DNA from: an uncultured Muribaculaceae bacterium | Lineage (GTDB): Bacteria; Bacteroidota; Bacteroidia; Bacteroidales; Muribaculaceae | Direction: 5' to 3' | DNA: 64,000 nucleotides | NCBI GenBank assembly: GCA_958439725.1 | Contig: CAUBWJ010000008.1 | Location: 1 to 64,000 of the forward strand | In this document: positions 18,584-28,161 of the stretch, in pieces | Layout: every line of letters starts with the position of its first letter | Numbering within the stretch: position 1 is the first letter of the stretch | Notes under the pieces: generated by a model | Database searches by the model: none | What the model saw: only the letters and a program-made list of their open reading frames with translations | Told to the model about the DNA's origin: nothing | Translations under genes and position numbers: made by a program

Positions 18584-19426
18584 ATGGACTGTATCGACGC
18601 ACTTATCATGGGCATTGTGCAGGGCCTTGCCGAATACCTGCCCATCAGTTCCAGCGGCCATCTTGAGATATGCCGCTCCATCCTCGGCCTCGACCTTTCG
18701 GGAGCCGACGCGCTTGAATTCGACCTCACGCTCCACGTGGCCACTGTGCTGAGCACCATCGTGGTGCTGTGGCATGAGTTCCTGCCGCTCTGCAAGTCGT
18801 TTTTCACTCTCCGCAACGACGCCAACACCAACTACGTGCTGAAAATCCTTCTCTCCTGTGTGCCTGTGGCCATAGTAGGCCTTTGCTTCAAGGATGTGGT
18901 GGAGGGCTTCTTCGGCGGCGGTCTCACGATAGTGGGCGTATGCCTGCTTATCACGGCCGCGCTGCTCTACTTCGCCTACGCCTTCCGCACGCGCCCCGAC
19001 TCAGCTGCCCTTGCCGAGGGGCATAAGGAGCGCGGACACGATATAACCTGGCGCGACGCATTCATCATAGGCTGCGCCCAGGCCGTTGCCGTACTTCCGG
19101 GCCTGAGCCGCTCAGGCACCACGATAGCCACCGGCCTCATGCTCGGCGACCGCCGCGACAAGGTGGCCCAGTTCTCATTCTTCATGGTGATTATCCCCAT
19201 TCTCGGCGAAGCCCTCCTCGACATCAAGGACATGGCCGCCGGAAGCTCCGTGACGGCCGAGACCATAGGCTGGGTGCCGCTGGCCATAGGATTCATGGCG
19301 TCGTTCGTTGTGGGATGCGCCGCATGCCGCTGGATGATTTCGCTGGTGAAACGCGGCAAGCTCGTGTGGTTCGCCTACTATTGCGTGGCCGTGGGCCTGC
19401 TCTGCATTTTCTGGAACATGTTCTAA
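18584..19426 (+). CDS. uppP: undecaprenyl-diphosphatase (BacA/UppP)
   Basis: A 280-residue integral membrane enzyme that dephosphorylates undecaprenyl pyrophosphate, recycling the lipid carrier for peptidoglycan and surface glycans; loss raises bacitracin sensitivity. Both active-site motifs are present: GIVQGLAEYLPISSSGHLE at the N-terminus and LPGLSRSGTTIATGL near residue 170. About seven to eight helices. Operon context with ftsX fits cell-wall synthesis. Confidence 0.96.
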   Translation: MDCIDALIMGIVQGLAEYLPISSSGHLEICRSILGLDLSGADALEFDLTLHVATVLSTIVVLWHEFLPLCKSFFTLRNDANTNYVLKILLSCVPVAIVGLCFKDVVEGFFGGGLTIVGVCLLITAALLYFAYAFRTRPDSAALAEGHKERGHDITWRDAFIIGCAQAVAVLPGLSRSGTTIATGLMLGDRRDKVAQFSFFMVIIPILGEALLDIKDMAAGSSVTAETIGWVPLAIGFMASFVVGCAACRWMISLVKRGKLVWFAYYCVAVGLLCIFWNMF

Positions 19427-19442
19427 CCCCTCCCGCTCAGGA

Positions 19443-20198
19443 ATGGATTTCATTACAGGCGAAATACTTTATATAGACAAACCTCTTGGCTGGACTTCGT
19501 TTGACGTGGTGAAGCGCGTGCGCGCCTCGCTTCTGCGCCGCATAGGCCTGAAGAAGATGAAAGTGGGCCATGCCGGAACGCTCGACCCTCTCGCCACCGG
19601 AGTGATGATTGTGACCACCGGACGCGCCACCAAACAGATAGAAACCCTGCAGGCCGGCGTAAAAGAATATGTGGCCACAATAGCACTCGGCGCCACCACC
19701 CCGTCCTTCGACCTCGAGACGGAAATAGACGCCCGTTATCCTACCGGCCACATCACCCGTGAGCTCGTGGAGCAGACCCTGCCTCGCTTCAAGGGCGAGA
19801 TAAGCCAGGTGCCTCCATCGTTCAGCGCCTGCAAGATAGAAGGGCGCCGCGCCTACGAGATGGCACGCTCCGGCGAGGAAGTGGAGCTGAAACCCAAGAC
19901 GCTCGTAATCGACGAGCTGGAGCTTCTTGAATTCTCGCCCGAGAGCATCACCCTCAGGGTTGTATGCAGCAAAGGCACCTACATCCGTGCCCTGGCCCGC
20001 GACATAGGCGCCGCCCTCGGCTCGGGCGGTCACCTTACGGCCCTGCGGCGCACGCGCGTGGGAGAGGTCACGGAAGATCTCTGTCTGACCGTCGACCAGG
20101 CTGTGGAGCTGATACGCGCCGTAGAGCTTACGTTCCCCGACGATTTCACGCCGCCCGCGCGCCGTAAATCGGCATCCAAGTCCAAACAATCTGAATAA
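19443..20198 (+). CDS. truB: tRNA pseudouridine(55) synthase
   Basis: A 251-residue TruB that converts U55 of the tRNA T-loop to pseudouridine. The family N-terminus (ILYIDKPLGWTSFDVVKRVR) and catalytic motif KVGHAGTLDPLATGVM with the nucleophilic Asp are intact, as are SQVPPSFSACKIEGRRAYEMAR and CSKGTYIRALARDIG. A Lys/Ser-rich tail ends the protein. It lies 16 bases after uppP and 37 before queA. Confidence 0.97.
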   Translation: MDFITGEILYIDKPLGWTSFDVVKRVRASLLRRIGLKKMKVGHAGTLDPLATGVMIVTTGRATKQIETLQAGVKEYVATIALGATTPSFDLETEIDARYPTGHITRELVEQTLPRFKGEISQVPPSFSACKIEGRRAYEMARSGEEVELKPKTLVIDELELLEFSPESITLRVVCSKGTYIRALARDIGAALGSGGHLTALRRTRVGEVTEDLCLTVDQAVELIRAVELTFPDDFTPPARRKSASKSKQSE

Positions 20199-20235
20199 AA
20201 ACGCGTTAACTGAATAAATAAGATTCTTCTCCCTT

Positions 20236-21285
20236 ATGAAACTATCGCAATTCAAATTCAAGCTGCCTCAAGACCTCATAGCCCAGTATCCCGTGGCCGA
20301 ACGCGACCAGTCACGCCTGATGGTAATCCACCGTGCGAGCGGTGAAATCGAGCACCGGATATTCAAGGATATCATTGACTATTTCGACGACGGCGACATT
20401 TTTGTGTTCAACGATACCAAGGTTTTCCCTGCCCGGTTGTTCGGCAACAAGGAAAAGACCGGGGCGCGCATTGAAGTGTTTCTGCTTCGCGAGCTCAATG
20501 CCGAAAACAAGCTCTGGGATGTGCTTGTGGAGCCGGCCCGTAAAATCAGAATTGGCAACAAGCTTTACTTCGGCGACGATGAGTCGATGGTGGCCGAGGT
20601 GATCGACAACACCACCTCGCGCGGACGCACCCTCCGTTTCCTCTACGACGGCCCCCACGAGGAGTTCAAGAAGGCTCTCTTCGCCCTTGGCCAGACTCCT
20701 CTGCCCGCCTACATAAACCGTGAGCCGGAACCCTCCGACGCCGAACGCTACCAGACCATATATGCTTCCAAAGAAGGCGCCGTGGTTGCTCCCGCCGCCG
20801 GCCTCCATTTCAGCCGCGAACTTCTGAAACGTCTGGAGATAAAAGGCATCTATCAGGCATTCCTCACGCTCCACAGCGGTCTGGGCAACTTCCGCGAAAT
20901 CGACGTGGAGGACCTCACCAAACACCGCATGGACTCCGAGCAGATGGAAGTGACACAAGCCCTGGTGGATATGGTGAATGGCGTGAAGGACGCCAACCAC
21001 CGCGTGTGCGCCATCGGAACATCCGTGCTCCGCGCCATAGCGAGCGCCGTAAGCATGAGCGCGCACATGAAGACGTATACCGGCTGGACCAACAAGTTTA
21101 TCTTCCCGCCCTACGATTTCACCGTGACCGACGCTCTGCTCACGAATTTCCACCTTCCTTATTCCACAATGCTCATGATGGCCACCGCTTTCGGTGGCTA
21201 CGATCTGGTAATGAAGGCCTACAACGAGGCCGTGAAGGAGAAATACCGTTTCGGAGCCTACGGCGACGCAATGCTCATACTCTGA
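20236..21285 (+). CDS. queA: S-adenosylmethionine:tRNA ribosyltransferase-isomerase
   Basis: A 349-residue QueA, which transfers and isomerises the ribosyl group of SAM onto preQ1-modified tRNA to make epoxyqueuosine. Clear family features: LPQDLIAQYPVAERDQSRL near the N-terminus, FVFNDTKVFPARL, GAVVAPAAGLHFS, TLHSGLGNFREIDVEDLTKHRMDSE and LLTNFHLPYSTMLMMATAFGGYD. Normal length. Next gene starts 9 bases on. Confidence 0.97.
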   Translation: MKLSQFKFKLPQDLIAQYPVAERDQSRLMVIHRASGEIEHRIFKDIIDYFDDGDIFVFNDTKVFPARLFGNKEKTGARIEVFLLRELNAENKLWDVLVEPARKIRIGNKLYFGDDESMVAEVIDNTTSRGRTLRFLYDGPHEEFKKALFALGQTPLPAYINREPEPSDAERYQTIYASKEGAVVAPAAGLHFSRELLKRLEIKGIYQAFLTLHSGLGNFREIDVEDLTKHRMDSEQMEVTQALVDMVNGVKDANHRVCAIGTSVLRAIASAVSMSAHMKTYTGWTNKFIFPPYDFTVTDALLTNFHLPYSTMLMMATAFGGYDLVMKAYNEAVKEKYRFGAYGDAMLIL

Positions 21286-21294
21286 TTCCGCGCC

Positions 21295-21915
21295 ATGGCT
21301 TGCCGCGCCAGCGAATATCTCACCATAGCTGCTCCTTCCCGCGCGATTGTGCGCGAGAAGATGAGCCGCTTTCTGGCATTTGCCGCTCCGGCCTCCACCC
21401 CTGAGGAGGCGCGCGCGTTCGTAGCCGCGAAAGCCAACGAATACCACGACGCGCGCCACTGCTGCTGGGCCTATTCCATAGGCGCCGACGGCTCCGTCAC
21501 GGCATCGAACGATAACGGCGAGCCATCCGGCACCGCAGGGAAGCCCATTCTGGGCCAGATACGTTCCCACGGCCTCACCAACGTGGTGGTGGCAGTGGTG
21601 CGTTATTTCGGCGGCATCAAGCTCGGCACCTCCGGCCTCATAGCGGCCTACCGTGCCGCCGCATGCGAGGCTCTGGACGCGGCTCAGACCGTGACGGCCC
21701 ATGAAATGGCTTCGCTCACCGTCACGTTCCCCTACATAGCAATGAACGATGTGATGCGCGCACTCAAGAACTCCGAAGCCGCCATCACCGGCCAGGAGTT
21801 TGACAACACCTGCTCCATCACAATCTCAATCCGGGCCGACCGGGCCGAAGCAATGAAAACGCTCCTTGAGGGCGTGGACGGCACTTCTGTTTCCGACCCC
21901 GTAAATCTATTCTGA
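21295..21915 (+). CDS. yigZ: YigZ/IMPACT-family protein (UPF0029)
   Basis: A 206-residue protein of the IMPACT/YigZ family. The N-terminal UPF0029 domain has HDARHCCWAYSIG, NDNGEPSGTAGKPIL and VVVAVVRYFGGIKLGTSGLIAAYRAAA. The C-terminal region (about 135-206) fits DUF1949, a ferredoxin-like domain. The biochemical role is unclear; related proteins bind nucleic acid or act in translation control. It belongs to the queA transcription unit. Confidence 0.9.
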   Translation: MACRASEYLTIAAPSRAIVREKMSRFLAFAAPASTPEEARAFVAAKANEYHDARHCCWAYSIGADGSVTASNDNGEPSGTAGKPILGQIRSHGLTNVVVAVVRYFGGIKLGTSGLIAAYRAAACEALDAAQTVTAHEMASLTVTFPYIAMNDVMRALKNSEAAITGQEFDNTCSITISIRADRAEAMKTLLEGVDGTSVSDPVNLF

Positions 21916-21948
21916 CTCTCCTCATTCCAATCAATACTCTCACAAGCA

Positions 21949-22323
21949 ATGGACAAAGCACTAAAGGCTAAACTCAGCAAAGACCCCGACGGACTCCAGA
22001 CCTACGAGTTCATAGCCAACAACATTCAGGAGATTGATCCTATTCTCGACGAACTCATTGAAAACATGGTTGCCGTTGACCCCAACGGACAGTTCACCGT
22101 GAGCGCCGCGCGTTATCTCCACGCCATCGACTGCGAAAAATATGCCCCCCAGATTTCACGTCTGATAGAGGCTGCGATAGACAAGGACCGCGAGCGCAAC
22201 TATCTGGCACAGCTCCTTCCCTCGATATGGGGTGAGGACTACGAGGCCCGTCACGAAGAGCTCAACGCTTCCGACAACAACTTCCGCCGCATATACAAGC
22301 GCGTGTATCCCGCCGGAATCTAA
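21949..22323 (+). CDS. conserved hypothetical helical protein
   Basis: A 124-residue soluble, mostly helical, acidic protein with no signal peptide or membrane segment. It has paired helices (TYEFIANNIQEIDPILDELIEN, YLHAIDCEKYAPQISRLIEAA) that recall a short HEAT-like or TPR-like bundle. I do not recognise a named family. It has a good start, codon use like its neighbours, and sits 33 bases after yigZ and 17 before the cyclophilin, so it is a real gene. Confidence 0.75.
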   Translation: MDKALKAKLSKDPDGLQTYEFIANNIQEIDPILDELIENMVAVDPNGQFTVSAARYLHAIDCEKYAPQISRLIEAAIDKDRERNYLAQLLPSIWGEDYEARHEELNASDNNFRRIYKRVYPAGI

Positions 22324-22340
22324 GCGCCCGATTCATAATA

Positions 22341-23210
22341 ATGACTAAACGAATTCTACCGGCGATAGCGGGGCTGCTCCTGTGTATCGCCGCCGTCACC
22401 ACGTCAAAAGCCATTCCCGCAATGCAGAATACATCAACCGCTCCCGCCGCCCCGACAGGCGACGTAAAGGTGGAAATGACCACCTCGCTCGGCAACGTCA
22501 CGCTGCTCCTCTACGGCGACACGCCCAAACACCTCCGCAACTTCGTGAAACTCGCCTCGGAGGGCTATTACAACGGTCTCCTGTTCCACCGCGTGATCCG
22601 CGACTTCATGGTGCAGGGAGGCGACCCCGAGTCCAAGGACGCTCCCGCGGGAAAACTCCTTGGCAACGGCGATCCCGGCTACAAAATCGAAGCCGAGATA
22701 ATGCCCGACCGCCATTTCCATAAACGCGGAGCGCTTGCCGCCGCCCGCGAGGCCGATGCGGTGAACCCCGACCGCCAGTCGAGCGGCTCACAGTTCTATG
22801 TGGTTACCGGCCGCATGTTCTCTCCCGGGCAGCTCGACGCCATGGAGCAGCGCATGCGTCATGCCCGCATGCAGGAGATTTTCGACACGCTCACGGCCCA
22901 GAACCGCGACACCATCATGACCCTGCGCCGCAACCGCGACCAGGCCGGACTACAGGCACTTCAGGACGAGCTCAACCGCCGTACTCAGGAGATAGCCAAG
23001 GCTGAGCCTGCGGCCGGATTCACGCCCGAACAGCGCGAGGCGTACACGACGGTAGGCGGCACGCCGCATCTCGACGGCGGTTACACCGTGTTCGGCGAAG
23101 TGCTTTCGGGCATGGACGTCATAGACCGCATACAGCAGGTGGAGACCGACGGCAACGACCGGCCTCTGGAGCCGGTGAAAATCCTGAGCATGAAGGTGCT
23201 CAATCCCTGA
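22341..23210 (+). CDS. cyclophilin-type peptidyl-prolyl isomerase, exported
   Basis: A 289-residue cyclophilin with an N-terminal signal peptide (LPAIAGLLLCIAAVTTSKA). Core motifs are VEMTTSLGNVTLLLYGDTPKHLRNF, LFHRVIRDFMVQGGDPESKD, SGSQFYVVTGR and the C-terminal DGGYTVFGEVLSGMDVIDRI. About 70 residues (roughly 160-230, with MRHARMQEIFDTL and QDELNRRTQEIAK) are inserted between the two halves of the fold as a helical segment. It probably assists folding of exported proteins in the periplasm. Three bases separate it from the M16 peptidase. Confidence 0.92.
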   Translation: MTKRILPAIAGLLLCIAAVTTSKAIPAMQNTSTAPAAPTGDVKVEMTTSLGNVTLLLYGDTPKHLRNFVKLASEGYYNGLLFHRVIRDFMVQGGDPESKDAPAGKLLGNGDPGYKIEAEIMPDRHFHKRGALAAAREADAVNPDRQSSGSQFYVVTGRMFSPGQLDAMEQRMRHARMQEIFDTLTAQNRDTIMTLRRNRDQAGLQALQDELNRRTQEIAKAEPAAGFTPEQREAYTTVGGTPHLDGGYTVFGEVLSGMDVIDRIQQVETDGNDRPLEPVKILSMKVLNP

Positions 23211-23213
23211 CAG

Positions 23214-24449
23214 ATGATTCCTTATTCCACGTTCACTCTCCCAAACGGGCTGCGGGTGGTCCATCACTATGATGCCGCCTCGCCGCTCGTGCACGTAAAT
23301 CTGCTTTACAACGTAGGCGCGCGCGACGAAAATCCCGCGCACACCGGCATGGCGCATCTCTTCGAGCATCTGATGTTCGGAGGGTCGCTCAACGTGCCTG
23401 ATTTCGACGGTGCCCTCGAACTTGCCGGAGGCTCCAACAACGCCTGGACCTCCAATGATTTCACCGATTTCTACGAAAGCATTCCGCCGGTGAATCTCTC
23501 CACAGCGTTGCGCGCCGAGGCCGACCGCATGGAGCAGCTGCTTCTCACCGACCGCTCGCTTGAAGTGCAGCGCAAGGTGGTGGTGGAAGAGTTCAAGCAG
23601 GTGTGTCTCAACCGTCCTTATGGAGATTTCGGCCATATTCTGCGGCCGCTGATATACCGTGAGCATCCCTACCGTATTCCCACAATCGGGCGCTGTCCCG
23701 AGGATATAATGGAATGTCCTGCCGAGGAGATACGCCGATTCTATCACACTCATTATTCTCCATCCAACGCCGTGCTTGCCATAGCGGGGCCTGTAAGCCT
23801 TGAGGAGGCACGCAGTGAGGTTGAACGGTGGTTCGGGCCGGTAAAGCCGCGTCCCGTGGCTCCGCGCCTCTATGCGCCGGAGCCTGAAATCACCGAGGCG
23901 CGCCGTCTCACCGTGACGCGCCCCGTTCCGCAGACTTCCGTCACCATCTGCTTTCCCATGGGGGCATACATGGCTCCGGGCTATCGCGAGGCCGACCTTA
24001 TAACCGACGTACTTGCCTCGGGCATATCCTCGCGCTTCTACCGCCGTCTGGTGATGGGAACCGACATATTCACCTCCGCCGATGCCTCGATTTCAGGTTC
24101 TGATGAGCCCGGCTATCTGAAGGTGGGCGGATGGCTGCGCGGCAACAGCGATGCCGACGTGGCCCGCGCCGAAGCCGCCCTCTGGGAACAGCTTGAGAAA
24201 ATAGCGACAGAAGGCCCTTCGGACTATGAGCTGGAAAGCGCGCTCAACCGTTTCGAGAGCCGTACGCTTCTCAGCTGGGTCAGCTGCCGTTCAAAGGCGC
24301 TGCTTCTCGCCACTGCAGTGATGCAGAATGTGGATATAAACACACAGGTCGATTACTACAGGCAGGCCACGGCGTCGGGACTGCGCGCCGAAGCCTCGCG
24401 CATCCTGCGCCCCGAACGCGCCTGCACCCTCATTTATCGCGCCGAATAA
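23214..24449 (+). CDS. M16-family zinc metallopeptidase
   Basis: A 411-residue pitrilysin-family peptidase with the inverted zinc motif H48-L-F-E51-H52 (MAHLFEHLMFGG) and the downstream glutamate in VVVEEFKQ near residue 127. A second, inactive half (PVPQTSVTICFPMGAYMAPGYREADLITDVLASG) gives the usual clamp. No signal peptide is evident, unlike many M16 proteins of this group, so it may act in the cytoplasm; substrates are unknown. It ends the plus-strand run that starts at ftsX. Confidence 0.93.
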   Translation: MIPYSTFTLPNGLRVVHHYDAASPLVHVNLLYNVGARDENPAHTGMAHLFEHLMFGGSLNVPDFDGALELAGGSNNAWTSNDFTDFYESIPPVNLSTALRAEADRMEQLLLTDRSLEVQRKVVVEEFKQVCLNRPYGDFGHILRPLIYREHPYRIPTIGRCPEDIMECPAEEIRRFYHTHYSPSNAVLAIAGPVSLEEARSEVERWFGPVKPRPVAPRLYAPEPEITEARRLTVTRPVPQTSVTICFPMGAYMAPGYREADLITDVLASGISSRFYRRLVMGTDIFTSADASISGSDEPGYLKVGGWLRGNSDADVARAEAALWEQLEKIATEGPSDYELESALNRFESRTLLSWVSCRSKALLLATAVMQNVDINTQVDYYRQATASGLRAEASRILRPERACTLIYRAE

Positions 24450-24472
24450 AACCACAGAACCCGAAAAAACAT

Positions 24473-24510
24473 CAGCGGTGTGTCAGAAACCAGGCTCTGA
24501 CACACCGCTG
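24473..24510. terminator. bidirectional terminator between M16 peptidase and transketolase
   Basis: A perfect 14-bp stem, 24473-24486 with 24497-24510, 10-base loop. On the minus strand it is followed by ATGTTTTTT. The stem core CGGTGTGTCA matches the nifJ terminator stem. Confidence 0.85.
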
Positions 24511-24531
24511 TCTGTTTATCTTATCGGGGAA

Positions 24532-26553
24532 TTATGCTCCCAACATGGCCTTCACTTTCTCAAGCACGACTGTGGGGGTGAAACCGAATTTTTCATCAAG
24601 CACCTTGTAGGGCGCGGACGCTCCGAAGCGCTCCATGCCGTAGATAGTAGCGGATGCTCCGGCCACTTCGCGAAGGGTTGAAGGAAGTCCGGCAGTAAGT
24701 CCGAACACCGGCACATCGGCGGGAATCACGCTTGCCCGGTAATCGGCAGGCTGGTCCAGGAACACGCCGAGCGAAGGCACGGAAACCACTCTCGCAGCAA
24801 TGCCCTCGGCTTTGAGCAGCACGGCCACGTCGCAGAGCAGCGACACCTCCGAGCCGTTTGCCACCAGCGTCACGGCGGGAGCCTCGGCATCCATCACCAC
24901 GTAGCCGCCGCGGCGCGCGCCCTCGGCCTGGGCCAGACGGTCGCCGGGAAGGTCTTTCACGTCCTGGCGGGAGAGGATGAGCGCTGAGGGTGTATGGCAG
25001 TTCTCCATTGCCATTCGCCAGCACACAAATGTCTCGGCGGCGTCGGCGGGACGCATCACCAGCATTGAGCGGCGTCCGGAGAAATTGTGGATCTGCTCCA
25101 GAAGTCGTATCTGTGCTTCCTGCTCTATCGGCTCATGGGTGGGACCGTCCTCACCCACACGGAATGCGTCGTGTGTCCACACGTATTTCACCGGCAGTTC
25201 CATGAGCGCCGACAGGCGTATGGCCGGTTTCATGTAATCGCTGAACACGAAGAATGTGCCGCAGGCGGCCATCATGCCTCCGTGAAGCACTATGCCGTTC
25301 ATTATTGCGGCCATGGTGAGTTCGCTCACGCCGGCGTGGAGGAATGCTCCGCTGAAATCGCCGTGGGTGAGGGCGTGGGTATGTTTGAGAAATGCGTCGG
25401 TCTTGTCGCTGTTGGCGAGGTCGGCGCTGGACACTATCATGTTCTTCACCTTGTGGGAAAGCTCGGCGAGCACCGCGGCTGATGCGGTGCGTGTGGCTAC
25501 GTTGGCCTTGGTGACGATGCTCTTCCAGTCTATTTCGGGAAGACGGCCCTCGATGAATCCGCGGAGTATAGCGGCCTGTTCGGGATTGGCCTCGGCCCAT
25601 GCCCTCTCGGCGGCGCGACGCTCTGCCACGATTTTGCGCAGGGCCTCGGCGCGGTCGGCATAGAGCTTCTTCACTTCGGGACGTATCTGCCAGGGATTCT
25701 CGGGGTCGCCTCCGAGATTTTTCACGGTCATGGCATAATCGGCGCCCGATTTGCTCAGGGGCTGTCCGTGCGTGCTGCACTTGCCCTCGAAATTCTCGCC
25801 CGTGGCGGTAACGGCGCCGCGTCCCATCACGGTGTTGCCTATGATGAGCACCGGTTTGTGCTTCTCGGCCTCGGCTTTCTCGAGAGCGTCGGCTATGGCG
25901 GCAGGGTCGGTGCCGTCTATTTCAATCACGTGCCAGTGCCAGGCGCGGTATTTTGCTGCGTAGTCCTCGGTGTCAACGGCGTCAACGTCGGTGGAGAGCT
26001 GCACTTTGTTGCTGTCGTAGAACATTATGAGATTCGAGAGGCCCAGGAATCCGGCGATACGTCCGGCGCCCTGGCTTATCTCTTCCTGAATGCCGCCGTC
26101 GGAGATAAATGCGTATGTCTTATGGGCGAAAACCTCGCCGAAGCGGGCTGCGATGAAGCGCTCGGCTATGGCCGCTCCTACAGCCATGGTGTGGCCCTGG
26201 CCGAGAGGACCGCTGGTGTTTTCCACGCCGCGGGCCGGATTGAGTTCGGGATGGCCGGGAGTCACGCTGCCCCACTGGCGGAATTCCTTAAGCTCGTCCA
26301 TGGTGTAATGGCCCTGCAGGGCGAGAACACTGTAGAGCATAGGCGACATGTGACCGGGATCAAGGAAGAAACGGTCGCGCGCGAACCATGTGGGATCGTC
26401 GGGGTCTGTTACCAGAAAGCCGGAATAAAGCACGTTGATGAAGTCAGCTCCACCCATGGCGCCGCCCGGATGTCCTGATTTTGCCTTTTCTACCATTGAA
26501 GCGGCGAGCACGCGGATATTGTCGGCCGCCGAATTAAGTATTTTATTTTCCAT
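24532..26553 (-). CDS. tkt: transketolase
   Basis: A 673-residue TPP-dependent transketolase that moves two-carbon units between pentose, triose, tetrose and hexose phosphates in the non-oxidative pentose phosphate pathway. It shows the N-terminal AKSGHPGGAMGGADF, the TPP/Mg segment FISDGGIQEEISQGAGR followed by NLIMFYDSN, and the pyrimidine domain with GPTHEPIEQ and ALILSRQ. Full length. Transcribed alone from the promoter at 26573-26604. Confidence 0.96.
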   Translation of the reverse strand: MENKILNSAADNIRVLAASMVEKAKSGHPGGAMGGADFINVLYSGFLVTDPDDPTWFARDRFFLDPGHMSPMLYSVLALQGHYTMDELKEFRQWGSVTPGHPELNPARGVENTSGPLGQGHTMAVGAAIAERFIAARFGEVFAHKTYAFISDGGIQEEISQGAGRIAGFLGLSNLIMFYDSNKVQLSTDVDAVDTEDYAAKYRAWHWHVIEIDGTDPAAIADALEKAEAEKHKPVLIIGNTVMGRGAVTATGENFEGKCSTHGQPLSKSGADYAMTVKNLGGDPENPWQIRPEVKKLYADRAEALRKIVAERRAAERAWAEANPEQAAILRGFIEGRLPEIDWKSIVTKANVATRTASAAVLAELSHKVKNMIVSSADLANSDKTDAFLKHTHALTHGDFSGAFLHAGVSELTMAAIMNGIVLHGGMMAACGTFFVFSDYMKPAIRLSALMELPVKYVWTHDAFRVGEDGPTHEPIEQEAQIRLLEQIHNFSGRRSMLVMRPADAAETFVCWRMAMENCHTPSALILSRQDVKDLPGDRLAQAEGARRGGYVVMDAEAPAVTLVANGSEVSLLCDVAVLLKAEGIAARVVSVPSLGVFLDQPADYRASVIPADVPVFGLTAGLPSTLREVAGASATIYGMERFGASAPYKVLDEKFGFTPTVVLEKVKAMLGA

Positions 26554-26572
26554 TTCGTGGGGTATTTTGCTG

Positions 26573-26604
26573 CAAAATTACTCATTTGCATCATCATAAA
26601 CAAA
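26573..26604 (-). promoter_or_regulatory. promoter of transketolase
   Basis: On the minus strand, TTTG (26604-26601), 20 bases, then a perfect TAATTTTG (26580-26573), 20 bases before the start codon. A textbook Bacteroidota promoter. Confidence 0.8.
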
Positions 26605-26618
26605 ACCATATACAAATT

Positions 26619-26652
26619 CCGCCCCGGCTCATCCTTTAATGGGCCGGGGCGG
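26619..26652 (-). terminator. terminator of the sugar transporter gene
   Basis: A perfect 10-bp GC-rich stem, 26619-26628 with 26643-26652, 14-base loop, followed on the minus strand by AATTTG. It separates the transporter from the transketolase promoter. Confidence 0.7.
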
Positions 26653-26695
26653 AGGATTCATGCGGCTTTCAGTGCCGCTGTTTTTTCAATTGAGA

Positions 26696-28033
26696 TCAGA
26701 TTGCATCGAGCACCTGGGTTGCTTCTTCTTCCACTTTTATGTCGGTGTTCACGTTCTTGGAACCGATGAGGGCGTAGAACAGGATGTAGGCGGCGCAGCC
26801 GAGGACTACCCAGTAGCTTATCAGGTAGCTGCCGGCGATGTCGGCGATCCAGCCCTGGAGGGCAACCATCACGGCGCAGCCGAATACCATGGTCATGAAC
26901 GCGCCGGAAGCGATGGAGGTGTACTTGCCGAGACCTTCAACAGCCATGTTGAAGATACCGCCCCACATCACTGATGTGCAGAGACCGATGAGGATGAAGG
27001 CGAAGATACCCACGGGGACCTCGGCCCAGATCATGCTCACGTTGGCCCAGTCGATACCGGGAACGTTGACACGCCAGGTGGTGGGTGCGAACATGCCGAA
27101 TGCCGTAAGTGCCACGGCTGCCGAAGCTGCTACGGTGATCATGGCGCGGGAGCTTACCTTACCGCCGATAGAACCGCCGATGAAGCGGCCCACGAGCATG
27201 AGGAGCCAGTAGATTGCCACGATCTGGCCTACGATGTTGGCGTCCATTCCGAAGCCGGGAGTGGCTGCGTCGGGAGCCGAGGTGAGATACTGGAGGATGT
27301 AGGTGGGAGTGCCTACCTCAACGCCCATGTAAAGGAAGATGGCGAGGATGCCGAGGCGGAAATGACGGAACGAGAAGGCGCTGTGGGGGTCTTTCGGGCC
27401 GTTTTTCTTTGCGGGAGCAGCCTGTTTGGGCTCGTCGATGTGGGTGAACATGATCACGAAGAACGCAACGATGAACACGCCGCCTGCTATGAACAGAGCC
27501 GGAGTGGCGTCGGCCACATGTGCTTTGGCTGCATCGCCGATGAGAGCGCCCATGAGAATGTAGACGGCCACAGCTGCGGCGCTGTTGAACACACCGCCTA
27601 TCTGGATGAGCTGGTTGCCTTTGTTGCCGCCGCCGCCAAGGATGTTAAGCATGGGGTTAACAACGGTGTTGAGCATACACATGCAGAAGCCGCCGATGAA
27701 CGCACCTACCAGATAAACGGCGAAAGCTGCTTTCTCCATGCTTTCCCAACCGCTCATCCACTGAACGAAGATGCCCACTATGCCCACTATGAGGGCGAGC
27801 ATGGCGGTCTTCTTATATCCGAATTTCTTAATGAGCATTCCGGAGGGGATACCCATTATGAGGTAAGCGATAAAGTTTCCGTAGTTGCCTATCTGCGATT
27901 CCAGGTTGGAAGCGCCGAACTGGTTCTTGACTATGACCGCCATGGGTGAGCAAAGGTTTGTCACGAAGGCAATCATGGCAAAGAGGGCTATCATTATTAT
28001 GATGGCTCCCCATTGTTTTGACTGGTTACTCAT
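26696..28033 (-). CDS. sugar MFS transporter (FucP/GluP-like)
   Basis: A 445-residue major facilitator with 12 predicted helices. It resembles the fucose/glucose-galactose:proton symporter branch (TNLCSPMAVIVKNQF, NYGNFIAYLIMGIPSGMLIKKFGYKKT, NPMLNILGG, YWLLMLVGRFIGG, SVMWGGIFNMAVEGLGKYTSIASG). It probably takes up a monosaccharide released from host or dietary glycans; the exact sugar cannot be read from sequence. Both neighbours are separate units; a 128-base gap without genes precedes it. Confidence 0.88.
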   Translation of the reverse strand: MSNQSKQWGAIIIMIALFAMIAFVTNLCSPMAVIVKNQFGASNLESQIGNYGNFIAYLIMGIPSGMLIKKFGYKKTAMLALIVGIVGIFVQWMSGWESMEKAAFAVYLVGAFIGGFCMCMLNTVVNPMLNILGGGGNKGNQLIQIGGVFNSAAAVAVYILMGALIGDAAKAHVADATPALFIAGGVFIVAFFVIMFTHIDEPKQAAPAKKNGPKDPHSAFSFRHFRLGILAIFLYMGVEVGTPTYILQYLTSAPDAATPGFGMDANIVGQIVAIYWLLMLVGRFIGGSIGGKVSSRAMITVAASAAVALTAFGMFAPTTWRVNVPGIDWANVSMIWAEVPVGIFAFILIGLCTSVMWGGIFNMAVEGLGKYTSIASGAFMTMVFGCAVMVALQGWIADIAGSYLISYWVVLGCAAYILFYALIGSKNVNTDIKVEEEATQVLDAI

Positions 28034-28161
28034 GATAAAAAGATTGGTTTATGTTTAGTTGATTATTGTTTCAAGCCTTAAAATTAGCGAATTTTTATAA
28101 TATGTGCCGCTTTTGGCGCTTATTTTTTGGATTTTTGGGTGCAGGTCAGTTTTTTCAAAGC